Below are positions 7,113 through 17,454 of a DNA stretch of 64,000 nt, one piece after another. Below the pieces are notes generated by a model that saw only the letters and a program-made list of their open reading frames with translations, was not told the origin of the DNA and searched no databases. The number at the start of each line of letters is the position of its first letter. The stretch's first letter is position 1. Both the position numbers and the translations under genes were made by a program. Location of the stretch: NCBI RefSeq assembly GCF_030252345.1, contig NZ_CP126980.1, positions 581,501-645,500 of the forward strand. The letters run 5' to 3'. This DNA is from Actinoplanes oblitus. Lineage in GTDB: Bacteria > Actinomycetota > Actinomycetes > Mycobacteriales > Micromonosporaceae.

Positions 7113-8726
7113 TCAGCCGGCCCGCGGCAGAAACGGCGTGTGATGTTCAGCAGTTGGGACGGCCGGCGCCGTGGCGACCGGCAGCATCACGGTGAAGACG
7201 GTCTGCCCGGGCCGGCTCTGCACGCCGACCTTGCCGCCGTGCGAGGTCACCACGGCGTGCACGATCGACAGGCCGAGGCCGGTGCTGCCGGCCGCCCGGG
7301 ACCGGGAGCTGTCGCCGCGGGCGAACCGCTCGAAGATGTGCGGGACCAGCTCGGCCTGGATGCCCGGCCCGTTGTCGATCACCTGGAGCACCGCGGCGTC
7401 CGGGACGGTGCCGACCTTGACCGTGACGGTGGAGCCCTCCGGTGTGTGCGTGCGGGCGTTGGCCAGCAGGTTCGCCAGCACCTGGTGCAGCCGGGCGCCG
7501 TCGCCGATCACGGTGACCGGCTCGTCCGGCAGATCCAGCTGCCAGTAGTGACGCGGGCCGGCCGCGTGCGCGTCACTGGTCGCGTCGACGGCCAGCATGG
7601 TCAGATCGACCGGATCCTGGGCGAGCGGGCGGCCGGCGTCCAGCCGGGCCAGCAACAGCAGGTCCTCGACCAGGGCGGTCATCCGCTTGGCCTCGGACTC
7701 GACCCGGCCCAGCACGTGCGCGAGCTCGTCCGGGATCGGCTGCCGGCTGCGGCGGCTCAGCTCGGCGTAGCCACGGATGGCGGCCAGCGGCGTCCGCAGC
7801 TCGTGGCTCGCGTCCGCGACGAATTGGCGGACCTGCATCTCGCTGGCGTGCCGCGCCTCCAGGGCGTTGCCGACGTGGTCGAGCATCCGGTTGAGGGCGG
7901 CGCCGACCTGGCCGACCTCGGTGCGCGGGTCGGTGTCGACCTCGGGGACTCGCTGCGCGAGTCGCACCTCGCCGCGGTCCAGGCGCAGTTCGGCGACCCG
8001 GCTCGCGGTGGCCGCGACCCGATCCAGGGGCTTGAGGGTACGGCGGACGATGAGCGCCCCACCCCACCCGGCGATGAGCAGCGACCCGAGAACGATGCAT
8101 CCGGTGAAGATGGCCACCTTGACGAGCGTGTGATTCTCGTCGGCGACGGACAGCGCGGTGATGACTCGCACGGTGCCGCTGTCGGTGTCGACGCTCCACG
8201 ACGCGGTGCGGAAGTCGCCGAGACCGTCGACATCCACCCCCACCTTGTCGCCGTTGGTCGGGACCGCGGCCGCGAGCGTGCTCACTTGGCTCTCGGTGAG
8301 GTCGTTGTACTTGTTGTTGAACCGGTGGTTGGAAGACGCTTCGGCCTCGTTGAACACGACGTGGCCACCGCCGACCACCGCGCCGGACGAGTCGAGATAA
8401 AGCAGGATCGACCCGGTCGGAATGTTGGGCGGCGGTTCATACAGGGGCAGGTCGTTGAACCCGAGCACCATGCCACCGACACTCTGCGGTGGACCGCCGG
8501 GTCGGTTGATGAACTCCCGGATCGCGAACTTGCGCGCCTCGGACAGCTTGGTGTCGACCTGCTTGTAGAGCGACTGGCGCAGATAGAGCTCGGCGGTGCC
8601 GCCGACGACCAGGCCCAGGACCGCGAGCAGCGCGATCATGATGGCGACCAGGCGGGTACGCAGCGGCCAGCCCGCCGGGCTACGCCAGCGGGCTGGGCGG
8701 GAAGGGGTGGTGCCGGCAGCGGCCAC
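7113..8726 (-). CDS. sensor histidine kinase, two-component system
   Basis: A 537-residue membrane kinase. Membrane segments at about 27-50 and 203-228 flank an extracytoplasmic sensor of about 150 residues; a HAMP linker follows, then the dimerisation/phosphoacceptor box DASHELRTPLAAIRG with His308, and a C-terminal ATPase domain with N box (LANLLANARTHTPEG), DNGPGI and GSTGLGLSIV. It would autophosphorylate on His308 and pass phosphate to the regulator encoded just upstream, from which it is separated by one base (TGA-C-GTG). The layout resembles the mycobacterial TrcS/MprB group. The stimulus is unknown. The gene end lies only 8 bp from the DAHP synthase leader promoter. Confidence 0.92.
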   Translation of the reverse strand: MAAAGTTPSRPARWRSPAGWPLRTRLVAIMIALLAVLGLVVGGTAELYLRQSLYKQVDTKLSEARKFAIREFINRPGGPPQSVGGMVLGFNDLPLYEPPPNIPTGSILLYLDSSGAVVGGGHVVFNEAEASSNHRFNNKYNDLTESQVSTLAAAVPTNGDKVGVDVDGLGDFRTASWSVDTDSGTVRVITALSVADENHTLVKVAIFTGCIVLGSLLIAGWGGALIVRRTLKPLDRVAATASRVAELRLDRGEVRLAQRVPEVDTDPRTEVGQVGAALNRMLDHVGNALEARHASEMQVRQFVADASHELRTPLAAIRGYAELSRRSRQPIPDELAHVLGRVESEAKRMTALVEDLLLLARLDAGRPLAQDPVDLTMLAVDATSDAHAAGPRHYWQLDLPDEPVTVIGDGARLHQVLANLLANARTHTPEGSTVTVKVGTVPDAAVLQVIDNGPGIQAELVPHIFERFARGDSSRSRAAGSTGLGLSIVHAVVTSHGGKVGVQSRPGQTVFTVMLPVATAPAVPTAEHHTPFLPRAG

Positions 8727-8727
8727 G

Positions 8728-9459
8728 TCAGTCCGCCGGCTTGAGGACGTAACCCGCGCCGCGCATCGTGTGGATCATCGGCGCGCGACCGGCGTCGATC
8801 TTCTTCCGCAGGTACGAGATGTACAGCTCCACGACGTTGGCCTGCCCGCCGAAGTCGTAGTTCCACACCCGGTCCAGGATCTGCGGCTTGCTGAGCACCC
8901 GGCGCGGGTTGCGCATCAGATAGCGCAGCAGCTCGAACTCGGTCGCGGTCAGCGTGATCAGGTCACCGCCGCGGCGCACCTCGTGCGAGTCCTCGTCCAG
9001 GCTGAGGTCGCCGACGACCAACTGCGACTCGGTACGCATCGGGGCGTGCCCCATCCGGCGCATCAGCCCGCGCAGCCGGGCCACCACCTCTTCCAGGCTG
9101 AACGGCTTTGTCACGTAGTCGTCGCCGCCCGCGGTGAGCCCGGTGATCCGGTCCTCCACCGAGTCCTTGGCGGTCAGGAACAACACCGGCACCTCGGGCG
9201 ACTCACCGCGCAGCCGGCGCAGCACCTCCAGCCCGTCGATGTCCGGCAGCATCATGTCCAGGATGACGGCGTCCGGGCGGAAGTCCCGCGCGGTGCGCAC
9301 CGCGGAGAGCCCGTCGCCGGCGCTCCTGACCTCCCAGCCCTCGTAGCGCAGCGCCATCGACAGGAGCTCGGCCAGCGTCGGCTCGTCGTCCACCACGAGC
9401 ACCCGGACCGGGGTCCCGTCGGCCCGCCGGAGTTCGGTGCTGGAGTCTGGGTTCGCCAT
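8728..9459 (-). CDS. OmpR-family response regulator
   Basis: A 243-residue regulator with a receiver domain (VLVVDDEPTL, phosphoacceptor Asp68 in VILDMMLPD, LTAKDS, DDYVTKPF) and a winged-helix DNA-binding domain (LTATEFELLRYLMRNPRRVL, RKKIDAGRAPMIHTMRGAGY). First gene of a two-gene operon with the sensor kinase at 7113-8726. The start is set at the ATG of MANPDSS because a GGGGG run lies 7 nt upstream; an ATG two codons earlier is too close to that run. The long frame continuing upstream lacks family similarity. It resembles TrcR-type regulators; target genes are not visible. Confidence 0.92.
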   Translation of the reverse strand: MANPDSSTELRRADGTPVRVLVVDDEPTLAELLSMALRYEGWEVRSAGDGLSAVRTARDFRPDAVILDMMLPDIDGLEVLRRLRGESPEVPVLFLTAKDSVEDRITGLTAGGDDYVTKPFSLEEVVARLRGLMRRMGHAPMRTESQLVVGDLSLDEDSHEVRRGGDLITLTATEFELLRYLMRNPRRVLSKPQILDRVWNYDFGGQANVVELYISYLRKKIDAGRAPMIHTMRGAGYVLKPAD

Positions 9460-9667
9460 CGTCATGCCCCCACTGTGCTGGGCGACGCTCTGCGCCGGCT
9501 TTCCGTTTCCTGTGTACCAACTGTGAGACGCGTACCGTGCCGTCTTTGTCTTCGGCACGACGGCGCCGCCGGTTGAGCACGAGGGTGAGTTCAGCCGGCG
9601 GAACACTCGCCGTCGGCTCGATGTTGTGCAAGCGTTGGTCATCGAGGCGCTAGCGTGGGGAGTGCAC

Positions 9668-10039
9668 GTGGATCTTCTCGAGGAGTACCGCAGGGCCAAT
9701 TTCTTCTTCGAGTCCGGCGACCCGCTCGGCGCGTCCCGGCTGCTCGAACCGATAGTCGAGGCGGAGCCGCACAACACCGCGGTCCGTCAGCTGCTTGCCC
9801 GGGCCTACTTCAACTCGGCCCAGCTCAACGGCGCGGAAACGCAGCTCAGGGCACTGATCGAGCATGATCCGTCGGATCACTACGCGCACCACGTGCTCGG
9901 CCGGACCCTGGAACGGGCCGGCCGTTTCCGTGAGGCGCTGCCGCACCTGCGCCTGGCCGCCGCGATGAAGCAGCAGCCCGACTACCAGGACGCCTTACGC
10001 CGCGTCGAGACCTGGCTCGGCAAGAACGAATCGGCATAA
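9668..10039 (+). CDS. tetratricopeptide repeat protein
   Basis: About 123 residues of paired helices with TPR spacing: FFESGDPLGASRLLEPIV, AVRQLLARAYFNSAQLNGAE, AHHVLGRTLERAGRFREAL. No signal peptide or membrane segment, so a cytoplasmic protein-interaction adaptor is likely. The GTG at 9668 is preferred because GGGGAG ends 5 nt upstream; in-frame GTGs at 9662 and 9626 are possible, and a TAGCGT hexamer at 9651-9656 could serve a leaderless start at 9662. It is followed after 9 bp by the Smr gene. Partner proteins are unknown. Confidence 0.75.
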   Translation: MDLLEEYRRANFFFESGDPLGASRLLEPIVEAEPHNTAVRQLLARAYFNSAQLNGAETQLRALIEHDPSDHYAHHVLGRTLERAGRFREALPHLRLAAAMKQQPDYQDALRRVETWLGKNESA

Positions 10040-10042
10040 GGT
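10037..10042 (+). promoter_or_regulatory. -10 element TAAGGT for the Smr gene
   Basis: TAAGGT ends 6 nt before the ATG at 10049 and overlaps the TAA stop of the TPR gene. There is no ribosome binding site between, so a leaderless transcript is likely. Confidence 0.5.
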
Positions 10043-10048
10043 CGCGGC

Positions 10049-10333
10049 ATGAAGCTGAAGCTCGACCTGCACGACATCTTCAACAAGGGCCAAGAGATCG
10101 ACAAGGCCCTGCGGGGGATCATCGACGAGGCCGTCCAGAAGAAGGCGGCGCTCGTCGAGATCATCCCGGGGAAAGGCAGCGGCGCGCTGAAGAAGAAGGT
10201 GATCCGCTTCCTCGACCAGAAGGAGATCAAGCAGCTGTACCACCGGGTCGAGAAGGACGGCGACAACTGGGGCCGGCTGTTCGTGCACTTCCGCCACGAG
10301 GCCCCGGCCGGCCGTCGTGGCCGGGGCAGATAG
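10049..10333 (+). CDS. Smr-domain protein
   Basis: A 94-residue protein consisting of one Smr domain: LDLHD near the N-terminus and VEIIPGKGSGALKKKVIRFL, matching the LDxH and HGxG-type signature (here PGKGSG), then a basic tail GRRGRGR. Stand-alone Smr domains are nucleic-acid nicking or RNA-cleaving modules related to the MutS2 C-terminus. Length is normal for the stand-alone type. The start follows a TAAGGT hexamer by 6 nt and so is likely leaderless. The substrate here is unknown. Confidence 0.85.
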   Translation: MKLKLDLHDIFNKGQEIDKALRGIIDEAVQKKAALVEIIPGKGSGALKKKVIRFLDQKEIKQLYHRVEKDGDNWGRLFVHFRHEAPAGRRGRGR

Positions 10334-10360
10334 CGCCTCCAGGACTCGCGGGCGACCCGC

Positions 10361-12721
10361 CTAGAAGTCGTAGGTCTTGGCGACGGCGACCATCTCGCTG
10401 CTGTGCGAGCCGAGGACGCCGACCCCGGCCGGCCGGGCCCGGAAACCGGGCATCTCGGTGACGTTGTCGCTGGCGTCCATCGCCCGCACCCGCACCGGCC
10501 CGGTGCCGCGGACGGTGAGCGCCACCTCGACGCCCTCGGGCGGTGGGGCGTGGAAGATGAAGCCGAAGCCCCACCCGCCGCCGGCGGACTTGTCGACCGG
10601 GACCACCTTGCCGCCCACCGTGGCGTTGACGACCTGGTCCTCCGCGGCGACGTGCAGGGTGACGAACCGGACCGCCCGCCGCGGTTTCACCAGCATGGTG
10701 AGGACCCGGTCGGTGGTCTTCAGGTCGGCCGTCACGGTCACGGCCGGCGCGGGCAGGTCGGCGGCCGGGGCCGGGCCGGTCCGCAACTCCTCGTCGCCGA
10801 AGGCCGGGAGGGTCTGGGCCACCGGTTTCGGGTCGCCGGAGACGTACTGCGAGGTCCACTCCTGGGTGCTCGCCTCGGTGCTCAGCCACTGGGCCGTGCC
10901 GGTGTCCGCGTCCAGCGCGTACATCAGCTGGGTCAGGGCCGGGTGCTCGGCGTCGGATCGGTCCACCGCCAGGCCGGCGACGGTGCAGGCCAGCACGGTC
11001 AGTGAGGCGATCAGGGTGGGCAGCGCGCCCCGGCGGCGGGCGCGCGCCGCGGGCAGCCCCCGCACCGGCTCGGCGGACGGGTGGATCAGGTCGATCACCG
11101 GCAGCAGGGCGAGCAGGAGCAGCACGGTGAGGAACGCGCCGGCCGCGCCCATCCCCATGCCCAGGGCGGGGAACAGCATGATCACGGTGGGCAGCAGGAT
11201 CACCGTGGCCACCGCGGCGCCGGCGGTGATCGCGGCGGTGGCGGCCCAGTCGCGTACGAAAAGAGCCACCAGGGCGCCGAGCGCGCCGGCCAGGGCCGGC
11301 AATGTCGCCAGGTAGGCGCCGCCCGGGGTGACCGCGGCGAGCAGCACGCCGAGCCCGGCGAGCCAGCCGAGACCGGCGACGGCCAGGGCGGCGGCGCCGA
11401 GCCGGCGGCGCAGCAGCGCGAACCAGCCGAACACCACCGCGGCGCTCAGCGCGATCACGGCGATCCGGTAGAGACCGGGACGGTACGGGTCGATCGGCAG
11501 CGCGGCGTATGCCGGGCGGATCAGCGTGAGAACGGTCCAGAGCAGCTGGGCCAGCACCGCCGAGACCACGATCGGGGCCAGGGTGAGCACCCCGGCGAGG
11601 GCCAGCCGCCGCCCGGTCAGCCGGCCCCGGCGCCGGGCCAGCCAGGCCAGCGCCACGACCGCGAACACGGCAAGCAGCGCGAGCGGCCAGATCAGTACGC
11701 CCGGGTACCTGACCAGCCGGCCGAACACCGGGAAGTACGTGGCGTCGCCGGCCGCCCGCAGCTCCGACTTCAGGTCCTCGTCGCCCAGCTCACGAGCCAC
11801 GGCCAGCGCGTTCGCCCCGTGGTGCTGCAGGCTGTCCCGGTTCATCGCGGACGGCAGGTCGGTGGGCGCGTGGTAGACCGCGGCGCCGTCGATGTACGCC
11901 GAGTTCAGCCCGGTGAACCCGGCGTCCCGGAACGCGGTGAAATCGGTGTCGTTCGGCAGCCGCCGGTAGATCTCCACGGCGAACGAGGTGCCCACCGGGA
12001 ACGGGGCGTGCGCGTACGCCTCGACCAGTTCGGCGTTGCCCGGCGAGGTCTCGAACATGATCGCCGGACCGGAGCTGCCGCGCGCCTCCAGGTTCAGCAC
12101 CACGCCGCTGTCCCGGGCCAGCGGGTGCTGCCGGACGAACGCCTCGGCGCCGCACAGGCAGGCCTCCTCGGCGTCGGTGAGCACCAGCACCACGTCGTTG
12201 CGCAGCTTGCCGCCACTGGTCAGGGCGCGGGCGGTCTCCAGGATGGTGGCGGTGCCGGCCGCGTCGTCGTTGCCACCCGGGCCGGTCTGCGCCGAGTCGT
12301 AGTGCGCGACCAGGAAGATCCGCCCAGTGGACGCGGCGCCCGGGATCACCGCCACCACGTTGCGCACCCGGGCCAGGCCGGTACCGCCCGCGCTGGCCGA
12401 CAACTCGCCGCCCTGCGCCGAGACGGTGTCCTGCACCTCCGGGCTCAGCCCCAGCCCGCGCAGGGTCTGGACCAGGTAGTCGCGGACCTGGTCGTTGGCC
12501 GCGCTGCCGGCCGGGTGCGGCCGGGTGGCGATGGCCCGCACGTGCTGGAAGGCGCGCTCGGCGCTGAACTCGCCGGCCGGGGCGGAGACCGGCGCGGCCG
12601 CCGGCGGCAGGATGGAACGCACCCCGGCGAAGCCCGCGAGGGCGAGCACGGCGAGGACGGCCAGCGCGGCGAAGCCGCGCCGCGCCGGCCGGAGGAGAGC
12701 GGCGTCACGCATGGGTGACAT
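10361..12721 (-). CDS. membrane-bound M28 family zinc aminopeptidase
   Basis: A 786-residue protein. A signal anchor (residues about 15-35) is followed by a metallopeptidase domain with the two-zinc ligand series of family M28: VAHYDS (His, then Asp in GGNDDAAG), DAEEACLCGAEAF (catalytic and ligand Glu), NDTDFTAF (Asp) and VYHAPTD (His). Residues about 330-560 hold some eight membrane segments and the last 230 residues a soluble domain, the layout of the ERMP1/Pff1-like subgroup. The catalytic domain should face outwards. The ATG at 12721 is given; a second ATG three codons later (12712) is equally possible. It ends tail to tail with the Smr gene. Substrate unknown. Confidence 0.88.
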   Translation of the reverse strand: MSPMRDAALLRPARRGFAALAVLAVLALAGFAGVRSILPPAAAPVSAPAGEFSAERAFQHVRAIATRPHPAGSAANDQVRDYLVQTLRGLGLSPEVQDTVSAQGGELSASAGGTGLARVRNVVAVIPGAASTGRIFLVAHYDSAQTGPGGNDDAAGTATILETARALTSGGKLRNDVVLVLTDAEEACLCGAEAFVRQHPLARDSGVVLNLEARGSSGPAIMFETSPGNAELVEAYAHAPFPVGTSFAVEIYRRLPNDTDFTAFRDAGFTGLNSAYIDGAAVYHAPTDLPSAMNRDSLQHHGANALAVARELGDEDLKSELRAAGDATYFPVFGRLVRYPGVLIWPLALLAVFAVVALAWLARRRGRLTGRRLALAGVLTLAPIVVSAVLAQLLWTVLTLIRPAYAALPIDPYRPGLYRIAVIALSAAVVFGWFALLRRRLGAAALAVAGLGWLAGLGVLLAAVTPGGAYLATLPALAGALGALVALFVRDWAATAAITAGAAVATVILLPTVIMLFPALGMGMGAAGAFLTVLLLLALLPVIDLIHPSAEPVRGLPAARARRRGALPTLIASLTVLACTVAGLAVDRSDAEHPALTQLMYALDADTGTAQWLSTEASTQEWTSQYVSGDPKPVAQTLPAFGDEELRTGPAPAADLPAPAVTVTADLKTTDRVLTMLVKPRRAVRFVTLHVAAEDQVVNATVGGKVVPVDKSAGGGWGFGFIFHAPPPEGVEVALTVRGTGPVRVRAMDASDNVTEMPGFRARPAGVGVLGSHSSEMVAVAKTYDF

Positions 12722-12761
12722 CTAACAGCCGGGGTACGACGTCCGGGTACCCGGTAGATCA

Positions 12762-12781
12762 ATTGCAACGTGCAATAGCGT
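12762..12781 (+). promoter_or_regulatory. palindromic operator overlapping a -10 element
   Basis: ATTGCA-ACG-TGCAAT (12762-12776) is a perfect inverted repeat with a 3-bp centre. Its last base is the first base of TAGCGT (12776-12781), which ends 7 nt before the GTG at 12789. A protein bound to the palindrome would block polymerase. The regulator is not identifiable from this window. Confidence 0.55.
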
Positions 12782-12788
12782 TGTCGGG

Positions 12789-13145
12789 GTGACAGCCTCG
12801 CTCGACCCGGCCGCCGTCATCGCGGAGTTCATCGACGCGGTGGCTCCCTACGACCCGCAACCGGACGCCGCGCCGGTGGCTCTGCTCGGCCTGCGCACCG
12901 CGCACGGTGCCGAGATGTTCCCGATGAGTGATCACCTGATTCGGGCGATGTGTCGTGCTCTGGCGTCCTATCGGGACCCCGAGGACCGGGGCGAATGCGT
13001 TGAGTGTGGCGGTCGCCACCTCGACGAGAACCTGCACTGCCGGGACTGCGGACGATTGCACGGCATCCTGGGACAGGTGATCGCTGACCATGCCCGGCGG
13101 GTGGCCGCCTCCGGCGACGGTGGCGTTCCCACCGAGCCGGCGTGA
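12789..13145 (+). CDS. small zinc-ribbon-like protein, function unknown
   Basis: A 118-residue protein without a family I recognise. Residues about 73-95 hold CVECGGRHLDENLHCRDCG, two CxxC knuckles 11 residues apart, typical of a structural zinc site. The N-terminal part is helical and acidic (PAAVIAEFIDAVAPYD). The gene is probably leaderless and sits directly under a palindrome-overlapped promoter, so its expression may be tightly controlled. A nucleic-acid or protein-binding accessory role is possible but not shown. Confidence 0.65.
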   Translation: MTASLDPAAVIAEFIDAVAPYDPQPDAAPVALLGLRTAHGAEMFPMSDHLIRAMCRALASYRDPEDRGECVECGGRHLDENLHCRDCGRLHGILGQVIADHARRVAASGDGGVPTEPA

Positions 13146-13237
13146 GGGCATGTCACGAGGTGGTGACCATTGTTGTGCCACCGCGCCCGGTGGTACACGA
13201 TTTCCGGGTCAGCTACGCGTCGAGTGGGGATTGTTAG

Positions 13238-14430
13238 ATGATGGAGCGTTCGCTCGCACCCCGCACGTACGCGCTGAACCAGCTGGAGCGGCTGCGCATC
13301 CTGCTGGTCGAGGACGACGAGGGTGACGCCTTCCTGGTCCGTGAGCTGCTCAGCGAGGCCGAGGCGCCGTTCGAGCTGACCGTCGCCAGCAGTCTGCGGG
13401 AGGCCACCGCGCTGGTCGGTGGCGCCGACTGTGTGCTGCTCGATCTGGGCCTGCCGGACGCCGAGGGCATCGACGGCCTGCGCAAGCTGCTGGCGGTCGC
13501 CGGCAGTGCCGCGGTGTGCGTGCTCACCGGCCGCTCCGACGAGCACCTGGGCGTCCAGGCGGTCGCCGAGGGCGCCCAGGACTACCTGGTCAAGGGTCAG
13601 GTCGACGGCGTGTGGCTGGTCCGCGCGCTGCGTTACGCGGTGGAGCGCAAACGTGCCGACGACAACGCCCGCCGGCTGCGTGAGGTGGAGCTGCGCCAGG
13701 AGGAGTCGGCCCGCCTGGAGCGCGGCCTGCTGCCCAAGCCGCTGATGCAGACCAGCGAGGTGCTGGTCGAGACGTTCTACCGGTCCGGCCGGGCGGCCGG
13801 CCTGCTCGGCGGCGACTTCTTCGACGTGGTGCAGACCGGCGAGGACCGGTTGCACGTGATCGTCGGTGACGTCTGCGGGCACGGCGTGGACGAGGCCGCG
13901 CTCGGCGTGGAGCTCCGGGTGGCCTGGCGGGCACTGGTCCTCGCCGGGGTCCCCGAGGAACAGGTGCTGGCGTCACTCGAACAGGTGCTGATCACCGAGC
14001 GACGGGCCCGTGAGGTGTTCGCCACCGTCGCCTCGGCGGTGATCGACCTGCCGGGCAACCGGGCGACCGTACGGCTGGCCGGCCACCCGCCGCCGGTGGT
14101 GCTCACCGCGGGGCGTGCCGCCCCGGTCCGGGCGCGGACCGGCATCGTGCTCGGGGTCCGGCCCACCCCCACCCCCGCTACCGAGCTGGAGTTCGACGGC
14201 GATGACTGGTCCCTGCTGATGTACACCGACGGACTGATCGAGGGGCGGACCGGCGCCGGCGACGAGCGCCTGGACGTCGACGGCCTGTGCAAGCTGCTGG
14301 ACGAGCCGGACTCGCGCCAGGTCCCGCTGACCGCGCTGCCGGCCTGGCTGGTGGGCCGGGCCGACCAGGACAACGGCGGTCCGCTCACCGACGACGTCGC
14401 GATGCTGCTGATCTCCCGGGGGAGTGGCCG

Positions 14431-14434
<4 letters not shown>
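13238..14434 (+). CDS. response regulator with PP2C-type (RsbU/SpoIIE) phosphatase output
   Basis: A 398-residue protein: receiver domain at about 25-145 (ILLVEDDEGDAF, phosphoacceptor Asp in VLLDLGLPD, DYLVKGQ) and a PPM phosphatase domain at about 175-395 with the metal-binding acidic motifs GGDFFDV, GDVCGHG, YTDGLIE and LTDDVAMLL. It would dephosphorylate a Ser/Thr-phosphoprotein, typically an anti-sigma antagonist, when its receiver is phosphorylated. GGGGA precedes the ATG by 7-8 nt. Its stop overlaps the start of the next kinase gene (GTGA), so the two are translationally coupled. The target antagonist is not in the window. Confidence 0.9.
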
Positions 14435-16028
<1,594 letters not shown>

Positions 16029-16032
<4 letters not shown>

Positions 16033-16481
16033 GCATCGAGCGCGAGAGTGGTACTCCTATCGAGGTGTTGCTGGTCGAGGACGACCCCGGCGACGTCCTG
16101 ATGACCCAGGAGGCATTCGAGGAGCACAAGGTCCGCAACCGGCTGAACGTGGTCTCCGACGGCTCCGAGGCGCTGTCCTACCTGCGCCGCGAGGGGCAGT
16201 ATGCGAACGCGGTCCGGCCCGACCTGATCCTGCTGGACCTCAACCTGCCCAAACGGGACGGCCGCGAGGTGCTCGCCGAGATCAAGAAGGACGACGAGCT
16301 GGGCCGGATCCCGGTCGTGGTGCTCACCACCTCGTCCGCCGACGAGGACATCCTGCGCAGCTACCAGCTGCATGCGAACGCGTACGTGACCAAGCCGGTG
16401 GACTTCGAGCGGTTCATCGCGGTGATCCGGCAGATCGACGAGTTCTTCGTCAGCGTCGTGAGGCTGCCGCCGCGTGCTTGA
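16029..16481 (+). CDS. single-domain response regulator, Rcp1-like
   Basis: A 150-residue receiver with no output domain: [18 protein letters not shown], phosphoacceptor Asp in [38 protein letters not shown]. This matches the Rcp1/CheY-like regulators that pair with phytochrome-type kinases, consistent with the box of the kinase just upstream. The GTG overlaps the kinase stop by 4 nt. It may act as a phosphate shuttle or sink between the kinase and the receiver-phosphatase at 13238-14434. Confidence 0.9.
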
Positions 16482-17292
16482 TCAAGTTTCCGGCCTGATC
16501 CGCGAGGTCGCGCAGACCGTCGTGCTGCCTCGCTTCCAGCGGCTGGCGGCCGACGAGGTACACCAGAAAAGCCCCGGCGACATGGTCACCATCGCCGATC
16601 AGGAATCCGAGCGGGTACTGACTCGGGGCCTCACCGCGTTGCTGCCCGGTTCGACGGTGGTCGGCGAGGAGGCGGTCGCCGCCGACCCCGCGGTGCGCGA
16701 TCGGATCAGCGCGGGCGGCGCCGTCTGGATCGTCGACCCGGTCGACGGCACCAACAACTTCGCCGCCGGGCGGACCCCGTTCTGCGTGATGGTCGCGCTG
16801 GTCCGGGACGGCGTCACCACCGCGTCCTGGATCCTCGACGTGGTCGCGGACCGGCTGACAGTGGCCGAGTCGGGCTCCGGGGCGTTCCGCGACGGGGTGC
16901 GGCTGAAGACCCGCTCCGACGCGCCGGCCGCCGGTGATCTGTACGGGGTGATCTCCCGGAAGTACTTCCCGGACGACTTCCGTGAGCGGGTCGACGCGCA
17001 CGCGGACGAGCTCGGCGGTCACACCATCGGCCGGCACTGCGCCGGTTACGAGTACCCGGCGATCGCCACCGACCTGCAGCAGTTCGCGATGTTCTGGCGG
17101 ATCCTGCCGTGGGATCACGCGCCCGGCACGCTGATCGTCCGCGAGTCCGGTGGCGTGGCCCGGCACCTGGACGGCGCCGAGTACCAGCCGGCCAACAAGC
17201 GCCGCGGGCTGCTGGTGGCGGCGAACGAGGAGATCTGGAAGACCGTGCACACCACCCTCTTCCCGGACGGACCGCCCACGATCGAGGACTGA
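16474..17292 (+). CDS. inositol-monophosphatase family phosphatase
   Basis: A 272-residue Mg-dependent phosphatase of the IMPase superfamily: [29 protein letters not shown] and the late [15 protein letters not shown] carry the metal and phosphate ligands. Relatives hydrolyse inositol phosphate, histidinol phosphate (HisN) or fructose bisphosphate; the sequence alone does not decide which. The GTG start lies inside the last codons of the Rcp-like gene (8-bp overlap), so it belongs to the same operon as the signalling cassette, which is unusual for a purely metabolic enzyme. Confidence 0.85.
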   Translation: MLDQVSGLIREVAQTVVLPRFQRLAADEVHQKSPGDMVTIADQESERVLTRGLTALLPGSTVVGEEAVAADPAVRDRISAGGAVWIVDPVDGTNNFAAGRTPFCVMVALVRDGVTTASWILDVVADRLTVAESGSGAFRDGVRLKTRSDAPAAGDLYGVISRKYFPDDFRERVDAHADELGGHTIGRHCAGYEYPAIATDLQQFAMFWRILPWDHAPGTLIVRESGGVARHLDGAEYQPANKRRGLLVAANEEIWKTVHTTLFPDGPPTIED

Positions 17293-17454
17293 CCGGACGT
17301 TCCGTGGCCGATCTCACACCGCGTTCCGGCACGGTCACCGGGCGTTCTACGGTCCCGCCATGACGTCGACGGCGGCTATTCGGCGACCTGATCGATCTCC
17401 CTTCCGCCAGGTCCGGCACGGTAAAGTACCCGCGCTCCCGACTTGGAGGTTTTC

